31,478 bases of DNA from an uncultured Lachnospiraceae bacterium (GTDB taxonomy: Bacteria > Bacillota > Clostridia > Lachnospirales > Lachnospiraceae), in contig CAJUJP010000037.1 in assembly GCA_910586615.1 (NCBI GenBank), forward strand, positions 1 through 31,478. Direction: 5' to 3'. The first letter of the stretch is position 1; each line of letters starts with the position of its first letter. The notes under the pieces are model-generated. The model did not search any database and had not been told where the DNA came from. It worked only from the letters and a program-made list of their open reading frames with translations. A program made the translations under genes and the position numbers. Positions 14,866 through 22,836 of this stretch are shown here, piece by piece.

Positions 14866-16101
14866 ATGGCGGTCCGGCGGCACGGAGCGTTTCGCAGTAT
14901 GGGCACGGACGGCAATGGGGTGTATATGAAGATGGGGAAAAGAAGCGATAAGGGAAGGGATAAAAGCGGCGGTGCGCGCAGGAGGCTGTACGGAGCAGGC
15001 AGAAACACAGGAAGCAGAATCAGCTATGCCATCAGAGTCGAACTTCTTCTGCTCCTGGCGCTGGGCTGTGTGGCCATTACCAGGGAACTGACCGGCAGGT
15101 GGGAAAACCCGGCCCGGACGGGAGAAGAAAGTCTGTGGGTATCGGATAACGGTGAAGCGGTTGAAGTGACGGCAGACGGCAATTTTATCAAGTGGGTGGA
15201 GTTTAATGTAACCTGTGAGGCGATGGCCGCAGCCTATGATCTGGATGTGAAATCCTATGAAAAAGATGTGCATCTGAACTGGATCGAGCTTCTTGCCTTT
15301 GCAGGTGCAAGAACCGGAGGAAAGTTTGACAAAAACAGTGTGAAAATGATTCAAGAGACAGCCCGGAAGCTGACAGACGGGGAGGCGGATCTGGACGAAC
15401 TGACTAAGGATATGGAGTATTATGATTACTATCTGGAAGCGTATACCGCTGTGCTGGGCGGAATGGTGGGAGAATTTTCCATAAAGGAAGACGGGACATG
15501 GAAAAAGTATTACGGGCTGAAAGCTTTTTCCCCCATTGCGAAAGGGTTTGATTACAGTCATTATGATGATTTCGGGGCTTCGAGGAGCTACGGGTATTCC
15601 AGACCCCATCTGGGGCATGACATGATGGGCCAGGTCGGCACGCCGATAATTTGTATAGAGTCCGGCGTCGTGGAGGCGCTCGGCTGGAACCAGTACGGCG
15701 GCTGGCGCATCGGCATACGCAGTTTTGACGGCAACAGATATTATTATTACGCGCATTTGCGTCAAAATTATCCGTATGCGGAAGGACTTGAGGAGGGCAG
15801 TGTGGTCACAGCCGGAGACGTGATCGGTTACATGGGGCACACCGGTTACAGCGCGAAAGAAAATGTCAATAATATCAAGACGGTACACCTTCACTGGGGG
15901 CTTCAGCTTATATTTGACGAGTCCCAGAAGGAGGGGAATAATGAGATCTGGGTAGACTGCTATGAACTGACTAAATTTCTGTACAGAAACCGCAGCGAGG
16001 CGGCTAAAATCGAGGACACCAGAGAGTGGAAGCGTACCCGTGAAATGGCAGATCCTGAGGTAGAAAAGCATTGCAAAAAGGACACCTCTATGATACAATA
16101 G
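14866..16101 (+). CDS. Membrane-anchored M23 peptidase
   Basis: A 411-residue LytM/M23-type zinc endopeptidase. A basic N-terminus is followed by one membrane segment (about 57-73), an uncharacterised extracellular helical region (about 85-225), and the M23 domain (about 240-350). Zinc ligands are visible: HLGHD at 248-252 (His and Asp) and HLH at 341-343, with the supporting YAHL near 295-298. The site looks complete, so it should cut peptidoglycan cross-bridges rather than act only as a regulator. The start is uncertain; ATG at 14866 follows GGATCATGGGG, and a start at 14926 (MKMGKRSDKG) is also possible. The 3' end overlaps the probable promoter of the butyrate operon. Confidence 0.85.
   Translation: MAVRRHGAFRSMGTDGNGVYMKMGKRSDKGRDKSGGARRRLYGAGRNTGSRISYAIRVELLLLLALGCVAITRELTGRWENPARTGEESLWVSDNGEAVEVTADGNFIKWVEFNVTCEAMAAAYDLDVKSYEKDVHLNWIELLAFAGARTGGKFDKNSVKMIQETARKLTDGEADLDELTKDMEYYDYYLEAYTAVLGGMVGEFSIKEDGTWKKYYGLKAFSPIAKGFDYSHYDDFGASRSYGYSRPHLGHDMMGQVGTPIICIESGVVEALGWNQYGGWRIGIRSFDGNRYYYYAHLRQNYPYAEGLEEGSVVTAGDVIGYMGHTGYSAKENVNNIKTVHLHWGLQLIFDESQKEGNNEIWVDCYELTKFLYRNRSEAAKIEDTREWKRTREMADPEVEKHCKKDTSMIQ
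16071..16099 (+). promoter_or_regulatory. Probable promoter of the butyrate operon
   Basis: TTGCAA (16071-16076) and TACAAT (16094-16099) are 17 bp apart and lie inside the last codons of the M23 gene. A transcript would begin near 16106, leaving a leader of about 90 bases before thl. No other pair in the gap fits as well. Confidence 0.5.
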
Positions 16102-16194
16102 GAGAAGCGGACAATGATAAAAAAATAACAATCGTTGTCACTCTCGAAATTCAAAGATCTATCTAACAATTATACCACAATGGAGGGAAAAAAG

Positions 16195-17376
16195 ATGGCA
16201 AAGAAAGTTGTTTTGGCAGGTGCTTGTCGTACAGCTATCGGTACAATGGGCGGTGGCTTAAGCACGACTCCGGCTGCAGAGCTTGGAGCAATCGTAATCA
16301 AAGAGGCGTTGAACAGAGCAGGAGTTGCGCCGGAGAAAGTTGATCAGGTATATATGGGTTGTGTCATCCAGGCAGGACAGGGTCAGAACGTGGCTCGTCA
16401 GTCCTCCATTAAAGCAGGGATTCCCAATGAGGTTCCGGCAGTTACCATCAACGTAGTGTGCGGTTCCGGTCTGAATTGTGTCAACATGGCGGCACAGATG
16501 ATTCAGGCAGGTGATGCAGACATCGTTGTTGCAGGCGGTATGGAGAACATGTCCATGGCTCCTTACGCTATGATGCAGGGACGTTACGGTTACAGAATGA
16601 ACAACGGTACACTGGTTGATACCATGATCAAGGATGCATTGTGGGATGCTTTCAATGATTATCATATGATCACAACTGCAGACAATATCTGCAGAGAGTG
16701 GGGACTTACCCGTGAAGAACTGGACGAGTTTGCACTTAAGAGCCAGTTAAAGGCAGAAGAAGCGCAGAAGAACGGCGCTTTTGATAAAGAGATCGTACCT
16801 GTTATGATCAAGAAAAAGAAAGAAATGGTAGAGTTCAAGGTTGATGAGGGACCGAGACCGGGATCCACCATCGAAGGCCTGCAGAAACTGCGTACCATCA
16901 ATCCTGACGGATTTGTTACGGCAGGTAACGCTTCCGGTATCAACGACGGTGCGGCAGCGGTTGTTGTGATGAGTGAAGAGAAAGCAAAAGAATTAGGCGT
17001 TAAGCCTATGGCAACATTCGTGGCAGGCGCACTTGCAGGATGCAGACCTGAAGTTATGGGTATCGGCCCTGTACCGGCTACCAAGAAGGTTATGGATAAG
17101 GCAGGCTACAAGATCGAAGACTTTGACATCATCGAGGCAAATGAAGCTTTTGCGGCTCAGTCCGTAGCAGTAGGCAAGGAGCTTGGTATCGATGTAGACA
17201 AACAGCTTAATCCTAACGGCGGTGCTATCGCACTGGGTCATCCGGTTGGAGCTTCCGGCTGCCGTATCCTCGTAACACTGCTTCATGAGATGGAAGCAAA
17301 GGACGCTAAGAAGGGTCTTGCTACGCTGTGTATCGGCGGCGGCATGGGCTGCGCTACGATCGTCGAGAGAGATTAG
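16195..17376 (+). CDS. thl: Acetyl-CoA acetyltransferase (thiolase)
   Basis: A 393-residue biosynthetic thiolase that condenses two acetyl-CoA to acetoacetyl-CoA, the first step of butyrate synthesis. Cys89 in NVVCGSG is the acyl-carrying nucleophile; the His of GHPVGASG and the Cys of LCIGGGMGCA complete the active site. Length and motifs match clostridial ThlA. The start at 16195 is set by GGAGGG seven bases ahead; a longer frame adds 20 residues without a site. It is the first gene of a six-gene plus-strand operon and is separated from crt by 219 bases with several hairpins. Confidence 0.97.
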   Translation: MAKKVVLAGACRTAIGTMGGGLSTTPAAELGAIVIKEALNRAGVAPEKVDQVYMGCVIQAGQGQNVARQSSIKAGIPNEVPAVTINVVCGSGLNCVNMAAQMIQAGDADIVVAGGMENMSMAPYAMMQGRYGYRMNNGTLVDTMIKDALWDAFNDYHMITTADNICREWGLTREELDEFALKSQLKAEEAQKNGAFDKEIVPVMIKKKKEMVEFKVDEGPRPGSTIEGLQKLRTINPDGFVTAGNASGINDGAAAVVVMSEEKAKELGVKPMATFVAGALAGCRPEVMGIGPVPATKKVMDKAGYKIEDFDIIEANEAFAAQSVAVGKELGIDVDKQLNPNGGAIALGHPVGASGCRILVTLLHEMEAKDAKKGLATLCIGGGMGCATIVERD

Positions 17377-17411
17377 TTCAAAAATGAACATGACAGCACA
17401 CTAGCGTGAGA

Positions 17412-17514
17412 AGAACTTCCAAAGCCTGCGTCACAGGACGCTTTGTCAGGAAGTTCTGCGAGCGGCATTACAAATTTTTGCGCATAAGAGAATACCTGGA
17501 ATACGGGTATTCTC
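17412..17514 (+). other. Structured spacer between thl and crt
   Basis: Two strong hairpins lie in this gap: AGAACTTCC (17412-17420) with GGAAGTTCT (17449-17457), enclosing GCGTC/GACGC, and GAGAATACC (17488-17496) with GGTATTCTC (17506-17514). A smaller GTTCA/TGAAC hairpin overlaps the thl stop. Neither large hairpin has a T-run, so these are not ordinary terminators. They may protect or cut the message between genes. No open frame of note lies here. Confidence 0.65.
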
Positions 17515-17595
17515 AGTATGAAACAGAGTGTCTGGGACACAGGCATTCTCTGGGGCACATAGTTTTGAAATATGTTGAATAAGGAGACATATACC

Positions 17596-18381
17596 ATGGA
17601 ATTTGTATTATATGAGGTAAAAGGACAGGTCGGCATCATCACCATCAACCGTGAGAAAGCATTGAATGCACTTAATTCCACTGTGCTGGACGAGCTTGAC
17701 CAGACGTTGGATGCTGTAAATGTGGATGAAGTAAGATGTCTGATCTTAACCGGTGCAGGCCAGAAATCTTTCGTGGCAGGCGCAGACATCGGTGAGATGA
17801 GCACACTCACCAAGGCTGAGGGCGAGGCTTTCGGCAAGAAGGGCAATGATGTATTCCGTAAGTTAGAGACATTCCCGCTTCCTGTAATTGCGGCTGTAAA
17901 CGGCTTCGCATTGGGCGGCGGCTGTGAGATCTCCATGAGCTGTGATATCAGAATCTGTTCTGAAAATGCAGTGTTCGGACAGCCTGAGGTTGGTCTTGGC
18001 ATTACACCGGGCTTCGGCGGTACACAGAGACTGGCAAGAATCGTTGGACCGGGCATGGCGAAGCAGATGATCTACACGGCAAGAAATATCAAAGCTGACG
18101 AGGCACTCAGAATCGGTCTTGTAAATGCTGTATATCCGGCGGAAGAGTTGATGGCAGCAGCAGAGAAGATGGCAGCAGGTATCGCTAAGAATGCACCGAT
18201 CGCTGTTCGCAACTGCAAGAAGGCAATCAACGACGGCCTGGAGGTTGGCATGGATGAGGCGATCGTGATCGAAGAGAAACTTTTCGGTGACTGCTTCGAG
18301 ACAGAAGACCAGAAGTACGGCATGGCATTCTTCCTTGACAAGAATAAGGAAAAAGTGAAAGAGCCGTTTAAAAACTGCTAG
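17596..18381 (+). CDS. crt: 3-hydroxybutyryl-CoA dehydratase (crotonase)
   Basis: A 261-residue enoyl-CoA hydratase-family enzyme that dehydrates 3-hydroxybutyryl-CoA to crotonyl-CoA. The oxyanion-hole segments FVAGADIGEM (59-68) and ALGGGCE (105-111) are present, with catalytic Glu111 and Glu131 (in GQPEVGLGI). Length equals clostridial Crt. The start at 17596 has AAGGAG nine bases ahead; an in-frame ATG at 17572 lacks one. Only 37 bases separate it from hbd, so these two are tightly linked. Confidence 0.97.
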   Translation: MEFVLYEVKGQVGIITINREKALNALNSTVLDELDQTLDAVNVDEVRCLILTGAGQKSFVAGADIGEMSTLTKAEGEAFGKKGNDVFRKLETFPLPVIAAVNGFALGGGCEISMSCDIRICSENAVFGQPEVGLGITPGFGGTQRLARIVGPGMAKQMIYTARNIKADEALRIGLVNAVYPAEELMAAAEKMAAGIAKNAPIAVRNCKKAINDGLEVGMDEAIVIEEKLFGDCFETEDQKYGMAFFLDKNKEKVKEPFKNC

Positions 18382-18418
18382 TGTATAAAATTTATTATTA
18401 AAATAAGGAGGACTTACA

Positions 18419-19258
18419 ATGAAAGTAGGTATTATCGGTGCGGGAACAATGGGTTCCGGTATTGCACAGGCATTCGCCATGACAGACGGATATGAAGTTT
18501 GTCTTTGCGATATCAAGGAAGAATATGCAGAAGGCGGCAAGGCGAAGATTCAGAAGAACATGAATTTCCTTGTAGGCAAAGAGAAAATCAGCCAGGAGAA
18601 GGCTGACGAAATCATGGGCAAGATTACAACCGGTCTGAACGGTATCTGTGCAGACTGTGACCTGATCGTAGAAGTTGCTCTTGAGAAAATGGATATCAAA
18701 CAGGCAATCTTCAAAGAACTGATGGGCATCGTGAAGAAAGACTGTATGTTTGCTTCCAACACATCCTCTCTTTCCATCACCAAGATCGGAGAAGGCCTGG
18801 ACAGACCTATGATCGGTATGCACTTCTTCAATCCCGCTGACAGAATGAAGCTGGTAGAGGTGATCAGAGGCGAGAACACTCCTCAGGATATGGTAGATAA
18901 GATTACGACTATCGCAACAGAGATCGGCAAGACTCCCGTACAGGTTAAGGAAGCTCCTGGATTCGTAGTAAACAGAATCCTGATTCCGATGGTAAACGAG
19001 GCAATCGGTGTTCTTGACGCTGGTACAGCATCCGCTGAAGACATTGATGTAGCTATGCAGCTTGGCGCCTCCCATCCCATGGGACCGCTTCACCTTGGCG
19101 ATCTGATCGGTCTGGACATCTGTCTGGCGATCATGGAAGTTCTCTACAACGAGACCAAGGACGAGAAATACGCTCCGCAGCCGCTTCTTAAGAAGATGGT
19201 GGAAGAGAAGAAACTCGGCAGAAAGACCGGCGTAGGCTTCTTTGATTATTCAAAATAG
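18419..19258 (+). CDS. hbd: 3-hydroxybutyryl-CoA dehydrogenase
   Basis: A 279-residue NAD(P)H-dependent enzyme that reduces acetoacetyl-CoA to 3-hydroxybutyryl-CoA. The N-terminal Rossmann fold shows GAGTMGSG at 7-14; His135 in MIGMHFFNPA pairs with the Glu of LVEVI as catalytic dyad, and the C-terminal helical domain runs from about 185. Complete relative to clostridial Hbd (about 280). AAGGAGG lies nine bases ahead of the start. The stop codon is followed within two bases by a large cruciform-like structure. Confidence 0.97.
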   Translation: MKVGIIGAGTMGSGIAQAFAMTDGYEVCLCDIKEEYAEGGKAKIQKNMNFLVGKEKISQEKADEIMGKITTGLNGICADCDLIVEVALEKMDIKQAIFKELMGIVKKDCMFASNTSSLSITKIGEGLDRPMIGMHFFNPADRMKLVEVIRGENTPQDMVDKITTIATEIGKTPVQVKEAPGFVVNRILIPMVNEAIGVLDAGTASAEDIDVAMQLGASHPMGPLHLGDLIGLDICLAIMEVLYNETKDEKYAPQPLLKKMVEEKKLGRKTGVGFFDYSK

Positions 19259-19259
19259 G

Positions 19260-19388
19260 CACGATAAGCAGACTAAGAATAACTCGGAGAAAGATTTTGA
19301 CTGCCAGCAGGCATAAATCTTTTCTTTGAGTTATTTGAAGGTGCAACGTGCACGAAAAATGCGAAGTATTTTGAGGCTGCTTATCGTG
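19260..19388 (+). other. Large nested structure between hbd and bcd
   Basis: A perfect 12-bp outer stem, CACGATAAGCAG (19260-19271) with CTGCTTATCGTG (19377-19388), encloses two hairpins. The first pairs 19278-19297 with 19315-19335 (20 bp, one bulge) and is topped by TGCC/GGCA. The second is GTGCA/TGCAC at 19341-19353. The whole has the outline of a three-way junction about 129 bases long and fills most of the gap. It lacks a T-run and any open frame. It could be an RNA processing or stability element, or an inserted palindromic repeat. Confidence 0.75.
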
Positions 19389-19431
19389 AGACGGGCAGAT
19401 CATAAAATAAAACATGGAGGAATAAAAAATC

Positions 19432-20583
19432 ATGGATTTTACTTTAAGCAAAGAACATGAAATGGCGAGAGCGCTCTTTAAAGAGTTCGCTGAAAAAGAA
19501 GTAAAACCTCTCGCTCAGGAGGTAGACGAGACAGAAGCATTCCCGAGAGAGACCGTGGAGAAGATGGCTAAATTAGGTTTCCTGGGAATCCCTGTTCCGA
19601 AGGAGTACGGCGGACAGGGCTGTGATCCTCTTACATATGCTATGTGTGTAGAGGAACTCTCCAAAGTTTGCGGAACAACAGGTGTTATTGTATCCGCACA
19701 TACATCTCTGTGCTGTGATCCGATCATGACCTACGGTACAGAAGAACAGAAACAGAAATATCTGGTTCCCCTTGCAAAAGGTGAGAAGTTAGGCGCATTC
19801 GGTCTGACAGAGCCCGGTGCAGGTACAGACGCTCAGGGACAGCAGACCAAGGCGGTTCTTGACGGTGACGAGTGGGTATTGAACGGTTCCAAGTGCTTCA
19901 TCACAAACGGTAAGGAAGCTGACGTATATGTTATCTTCGCAATTACCGGCACGGTTGAGAAGCGCGGCAGAATGACCAAGGAAATCTCCGCATTTATCGT
20001 TGAAAAAGGCACACCCGGCTTTACTTTCGGTACGAAAGAGAAGAAGATGGGTATCCGTGGTTCATCCACATATGAGTTGATCTTTACAGACTGCCGTATC
20101 CCGAAGGACAATCTGCTGGGACAGCAGGGTAAAGGTTTCGGTATCGCTATGCACACACTGGACGGCGGCCGTATCGGTATCGCTTCCCAGGCTCTCGGTC
20201 TTGCAGAGGGCGCTCTGGAGACAACGATCCAGTATGTAAAAGAAAGAAAACAGTTCGGCAGAACCATCGGCGCGTTCCAGAATACACAGTTCCAGCTGGC
20301 TGACATGGCTACCAAGGTGCAGGCTGCACAGCTTCTTGTATACAAGGCTGCTGTAGCGAAGGCAACCCAGAAGGTTTACTCTGTAGAGGCTGCTATGGCG
20401 AAGTTATATGCTGCAGAAGTTGCTATGGAAGTGACCACCAAGGCTGTTCAGCTCCACGGCGGTTACGGCTACATCAGAGAGTACGATGTAGAGCGTATGA
20501 TGCGTGACGCGAAGATCACAGAGATCTACGAAGGCACAAGCGAAGTCCAGAGAATGGTTATCTCTGGTTCATTACTTAAATAA
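19432..20583 (+). CDS. bcd: Butyryl-CoA dehydrogenase
   Basis: A 383-residue acyl-CoA dehydrogenase that reduces crotonyl-CoA to butyryl-CoA in complex with EtfAB. FAD and substrate motifs GLTEPGAGTDAQG and the C-terminal catalytic Glu367 in IYEGTSEVQRM are visible, as is QLHGGYGYIREY. The next two genes encode the electron-transfer flavoprotein, matching the bifurcating Bcd-Etf complexes that couple this reaction to ferredoxin reduction. GGAGG precedes the ATG by 11 bases. The gap to etfB is only 35 bases. Confidence 0.97.
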   Translation: MDFTLSKEHEMARALFKEFAEKEVKPLAQEVDETEAFPRETVEKMAKLGFLGIPVPKEYGGQGCDPLTYAMCVEELSKVCGTTGVIVSAHTSLCCDPIMTYGTEEQKQKYLVPLAKGEKLGAFGLTEPGAGTDAQGQQTKAVLDGDEWVLNGSKCFITNGKEADVYVIFAITGTVEKRGRMTKEISAFIVEKGTPGFTFGTKEKKMGIRGSSTYELIFTDCRIPKDNLLGQQGKGFGIAMHTLDGGRIGIASQALGLAEGALETTIQYVKERKQFGRTIGAFQNTQFQLADMATKVQAAQLLVYKAAVAKATQKVYSVEAAMAKLYAAEVAMEVTTKAVQLHGGYGYIREYDVERMMRDAKITEIYEGTSEVQRMVISGSLLK

Positions 20584-20618
20584 ATAAACGAATAAATAAT
20601 ATAAGGAGAGAAAATACA

Positions 20619-21401
20619 ATGAAAATTGTTGTTTGTATTAAACAGGTTCCTGATACAAAGGGCGGCGTTAAGTTTAATCCTGACGGAACACTTGACAGAG
20701 GCGCTATGCTCACCATCATGAACCCGGATGATAAAGCAGGTCTGGAAGCAGCCCTCAGATTAAAAGATCAGTATGGCGCGGAAGTAACGGTTGTGACCAT
20801 GGGTCTGCCCAAGGCAGAGGAAGTTCTGCGTGAGGCAATGGCTATGGGCGCAGACAAAGGCGTACTTGTAACTGACAGAGTGCTGGGCGGCGCAGATACA
20901 TGGGCAACCTCCACAACTCTGGCAGGCGCTATCAGAAATCTTGAGTATGATCTCATTATCACAGGCCGTCAGGCGATTGATGGTGATACCGCTCAGGTTG
21001 GTCCTCAGATTTCCGAGCATTTGGACATCCCTGTGATCTCTTATGCACAGGATATCAAGATCGAAGGTGACAGCGTGATCGTTGAGCGCCAGTATGAAGA
21101 CAGATATCATGTTGTAAAGGCTAAAATGCCTTGCCTGATCACAGCACTTTCTGAATTAAACGAGCCTCGTTATATGACACCGGGCGGAATCTTTGATGCT
21201 TATAAGCAGGAGATCACCGTATGGGGCAGAGCTGATCTGAAAGATGTAGACGATGCAAATCTGGGTCTTAAGGGTTCACCGACCAAGATCGCCAAGGCTT
21301 CCGATAAGGTAAGAAAAGGTGCCGGCGAGAAGGTTACGCTTGATCCTGACGAGTCCGTAACATATATTGTTGACAAGTTAAAAGTTAAGCATGTGATTTA
21401 A
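20619..21401 (+). CDS. etfB: Electron transfer flavoprotein subunit beta
   Basis: A 260-residue EtfB of the type encoded beside Bcd. The start KIVVCIKQVPDT, NPDDKAGLEAALRLKD and GRQAIDGDTAQVGPQ segments are typical of EtfB proteins in bifurcating complexes, where EtfB holds a FAD that accepts hydride from NADH. The position directly after bcd supports this role; bifurcation is inferred from family and context. AAGGAGAG lies eight bases ahead of the ATG. It is followed by an unusually long 273-base gap before etfA, its obligate partner. Confidence 0.97.
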   Translation: MKIVVCIKQVPDTKGGVKFNPDGTLDRGAMLTIMNPDDKAGLEAALRLKDQYGAEVTVVTMGLPKAEEVLREAMAMGADKGVLVTDRVLGGADTWATSTTLAGAIRNLEYDLIITGRQAIDGDTAQVGPQISEHLDIPVISYAQDIKIEGDSVIVERQYEDRYHVVKAKMPCLITALSELNEPRYMTPGGIFDAYKQEITVWGRADLKDVDDANLGLKGSPTKIAKASDKVRKGAGEKVTLDPDESVTYIVDKLKVKHVI

Positions 21402-21465
21402 CAGTTCAGCCAGACCGGATCTGTCGGACAAAGCGTGCCTGCATCGATCGAGCTTTGCTTGATCA

Positions 21466-21487
21466 CGAGGACGGCTTCGCAGCCTCG
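21466..21487 (-). repeat. Dispersed GCGAAGC-type hairpin, copy 4
   Basis: On the minus strand: CGAGG, CTGCGAAGCCGT, CCTCG. The layout and core match the other members of the family, in the opposite orientation. Confidence 0.5.
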
Positions 21488-21558
21488 ACATAAAACGAGA
21501 GACAGATGATGGTCTGAGGGAACGCCCGTTTCATAAGCCGATCGAGCAAGTTCGATCA

Positions 21559-21580
21559 CAAGGATTGCTTCGCAGCCTTG
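21559..21580 (-). repeat. Dispersed GCGAAGC-type hairpin, copy 5
   Basis: On the minus strand: CAAGG, CTGCGAAGCAAT, CCTTG. It is 93 bases from copy 4 and differs from it by a compensating pair in the outer stem. Confidence 0.5.
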
Positions 21581-21674
21581 ATGTGAACGAAAAGGGCCGG
21601 TTTTGTATATGGGCGTGCACTGAACGTAATTTGAGAGAATACGCGTAAATCGAGTGCGCAGAAAGAGGTATAAA

Positions 21675-22721
21675 ATGAATTTAGAAGAATACAAGGGAGT
21701 ATATGTCTTTGCGCAGCAGGTAGACAATGAGATCAGCAGTATTGCATTCGAATTACTTGGCAAAGCAAAAGACCTCGCAAAAGACTTAAGTACAGACGTA
21801 ACGGCTGTGTTGATTGGCTCCGGTGTCAAAGAGCTTGCAGACCAGCTTGCTGAATACGGCGCAGACAAGGTGATCGTAGTGGATGATCCTGAGTTAAAGG
21901 ATTACAGGACAGAGCCTTATGCACATGCGCTTTCTTCCGTAATCAATCAGTATAAACCGGAGATCATGCTGGTAGGCGCTACCGCAATCGGTAGAGATTT
22001 AGGCCCCAGAGTATCCGCAAGAGTTGCAACAGGTCTGACAGCAGACTGTACCGTACTTGAGATCGGTGATTTCCCGCTGCAGGCAGTTCCGGGTCAGGAG
22101 CAGTTACATAACCAGCTCCTCATGACACGTCCGGCATTCGGCGGTAACACCATCGCAACAATTGCATGTCCTTACAACCGTCCGCAGATGGCTACGGTTC
22201 GTGCAGGCGTTATGCAGAAGATTGATCCCATTAAGGGAGCAAAGGCTGTTGTAGAAGAGTACAATCCCGGATTTACACCGGATAACAAATATGTAGAGAT
22301 CCTTGAGGTTGTTAAGGCTGTTACAGAGACAGTTGATATCATGGATGCCAAGATTCTTGTATCCGGCGGACGTGGTGTAGGCAGCCCGGAGAACTTTAAG
22401 ATTCTGGAAGAGCTTGCAGAAGTTCTTGGCGGTACAGTAAGCTGCTCACGTGCAGTTGTAGATTCCGGCTGGAAGCCGAAGGATCTGCAGGTTGGCCAGA
22501 CAGGTAAGACTGTTCGTCCTAACGTATATTTTGCAATCGGTATCTCCGGTGCAATTCAGCACGTGGCAGGTATGGAAGAGTCTGACATTATTGTTGCTAT
22601 CAACAAGGATGCAGATGCACCGATTTTCGATGTAGCTGATTACGGTGTGGTAGGTGATCTGAACAAGATCGTTCCGAAGCTTACTGCAGCGCTTAAAGCT
22701 GAGATCGCAGCAGCGAAATAA
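21675..22721 (+). CDS. etfA: Electron transfer flavoprotein subunit alpha
   Basis: A 348-residue EtfA, partner of EtfB and Bcd. The C-terminal FAD domain is clear: VSGGRGVGSPENF, SRAVVDSGW, VGQTGKTVRPNVYFAIGISGAIQH and NKDADAPIFDVADYGVVGDL. The N-terminal domain lacks the ferredoxin-like extension seen in some EtfA proteins. The start at 21675 has AAAGAGG six bases ahead; a longer frame adds seven residues. Last gene of the operon, ending ten bases before a very strong terminator. Confidence 0.97.
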   Translation: MNLEEYKGVYVFAQQVDNEISSIAFELLGKAKDLAKDLSTDVTAVLIGSGVKELADQLAEYGADKVIVVDDPELKDYRTEPYAHALSSVINQYKPEIMLVGATAIGRDLGPRVSARVATGLTADCTVLEIGDFPLQAVPGQEQLHNQLLMTRPAFGGNTIATIACPYNRPQMATVRAGVMQKIDPIKGAKAVVEEYNPGFTPDNKYVEILEVVKAVTETVDIMDAKILVSGGRGVGSPENFKILEELAEVLGGTVSCSRAVVDSGWKPKDLQVGQTGKTVRPNVYFAIGISGAIQHVAGMEESDIIVAINKDADAPIFDVADYGVVGDLNKIVPKLTAALKAEIAAAK

Positions 22722-22730
22722 TAAAAAGAG

Positions 22731-22786
22731 GCTGTCGCATCAACGATTGAAAAATCAATGATGCGGCAGCATTTTTTTTTTTTTTT
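22731..22786 (+). terminator. Strong terminator of the butyrate operon
   Basis: GCTGTCGCATC and GATGCGGCAGC form an 11-bp stem (one G-T pair), extended by ATTGA/TCAAT around AAAA, followed by A and a run of fifteen T. This marks etfA as the operon end. Confidence 0.95.
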
Positions 22787-22836
22787 CTGTCACACAGACA
22801 GGGGAAAGTTGTCTAATTAAGTAGAGGAGGTAAAGA

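Larger units (their letters stand above)
21411..21597 (+). other. Duplicated two-hairpin structure between etfB and etfA
   Basis: Two related units lie in tandem. Unit 1 (21411-21516): outer stem CAGACC..ATCTGTC with GACAGAT..GGTCTG, enclosing a GATCGAGC/GCTTGATC hairpin (21446-21464) and a CGAGG/CCTCG hairpin (21466-21487). Unit 2 (21524-21597): outer stem from GCCCGTTTCAT with ATGTGAAC and GGGC, enclosing a GATCGA/TCGATC hairpin (21540-21557) and a CAAGG/CCTTG hairpin (21559-21580). The second hairpins share GCTTCGCAGCC-type cores but differ by a paired G-C to A-T change, which preserves pairing. No open frame or T-run is present. Confidence 0.75.

Noticed and set aside
16102..16194. Rex-type operator ahead of thl
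   Set aside because: The gap has AACAATCGTTGT and TAACAATT, but no good match to TTGTTAA-N4-TTAACAA. Rex control is plausible for such operons but is not shown here.
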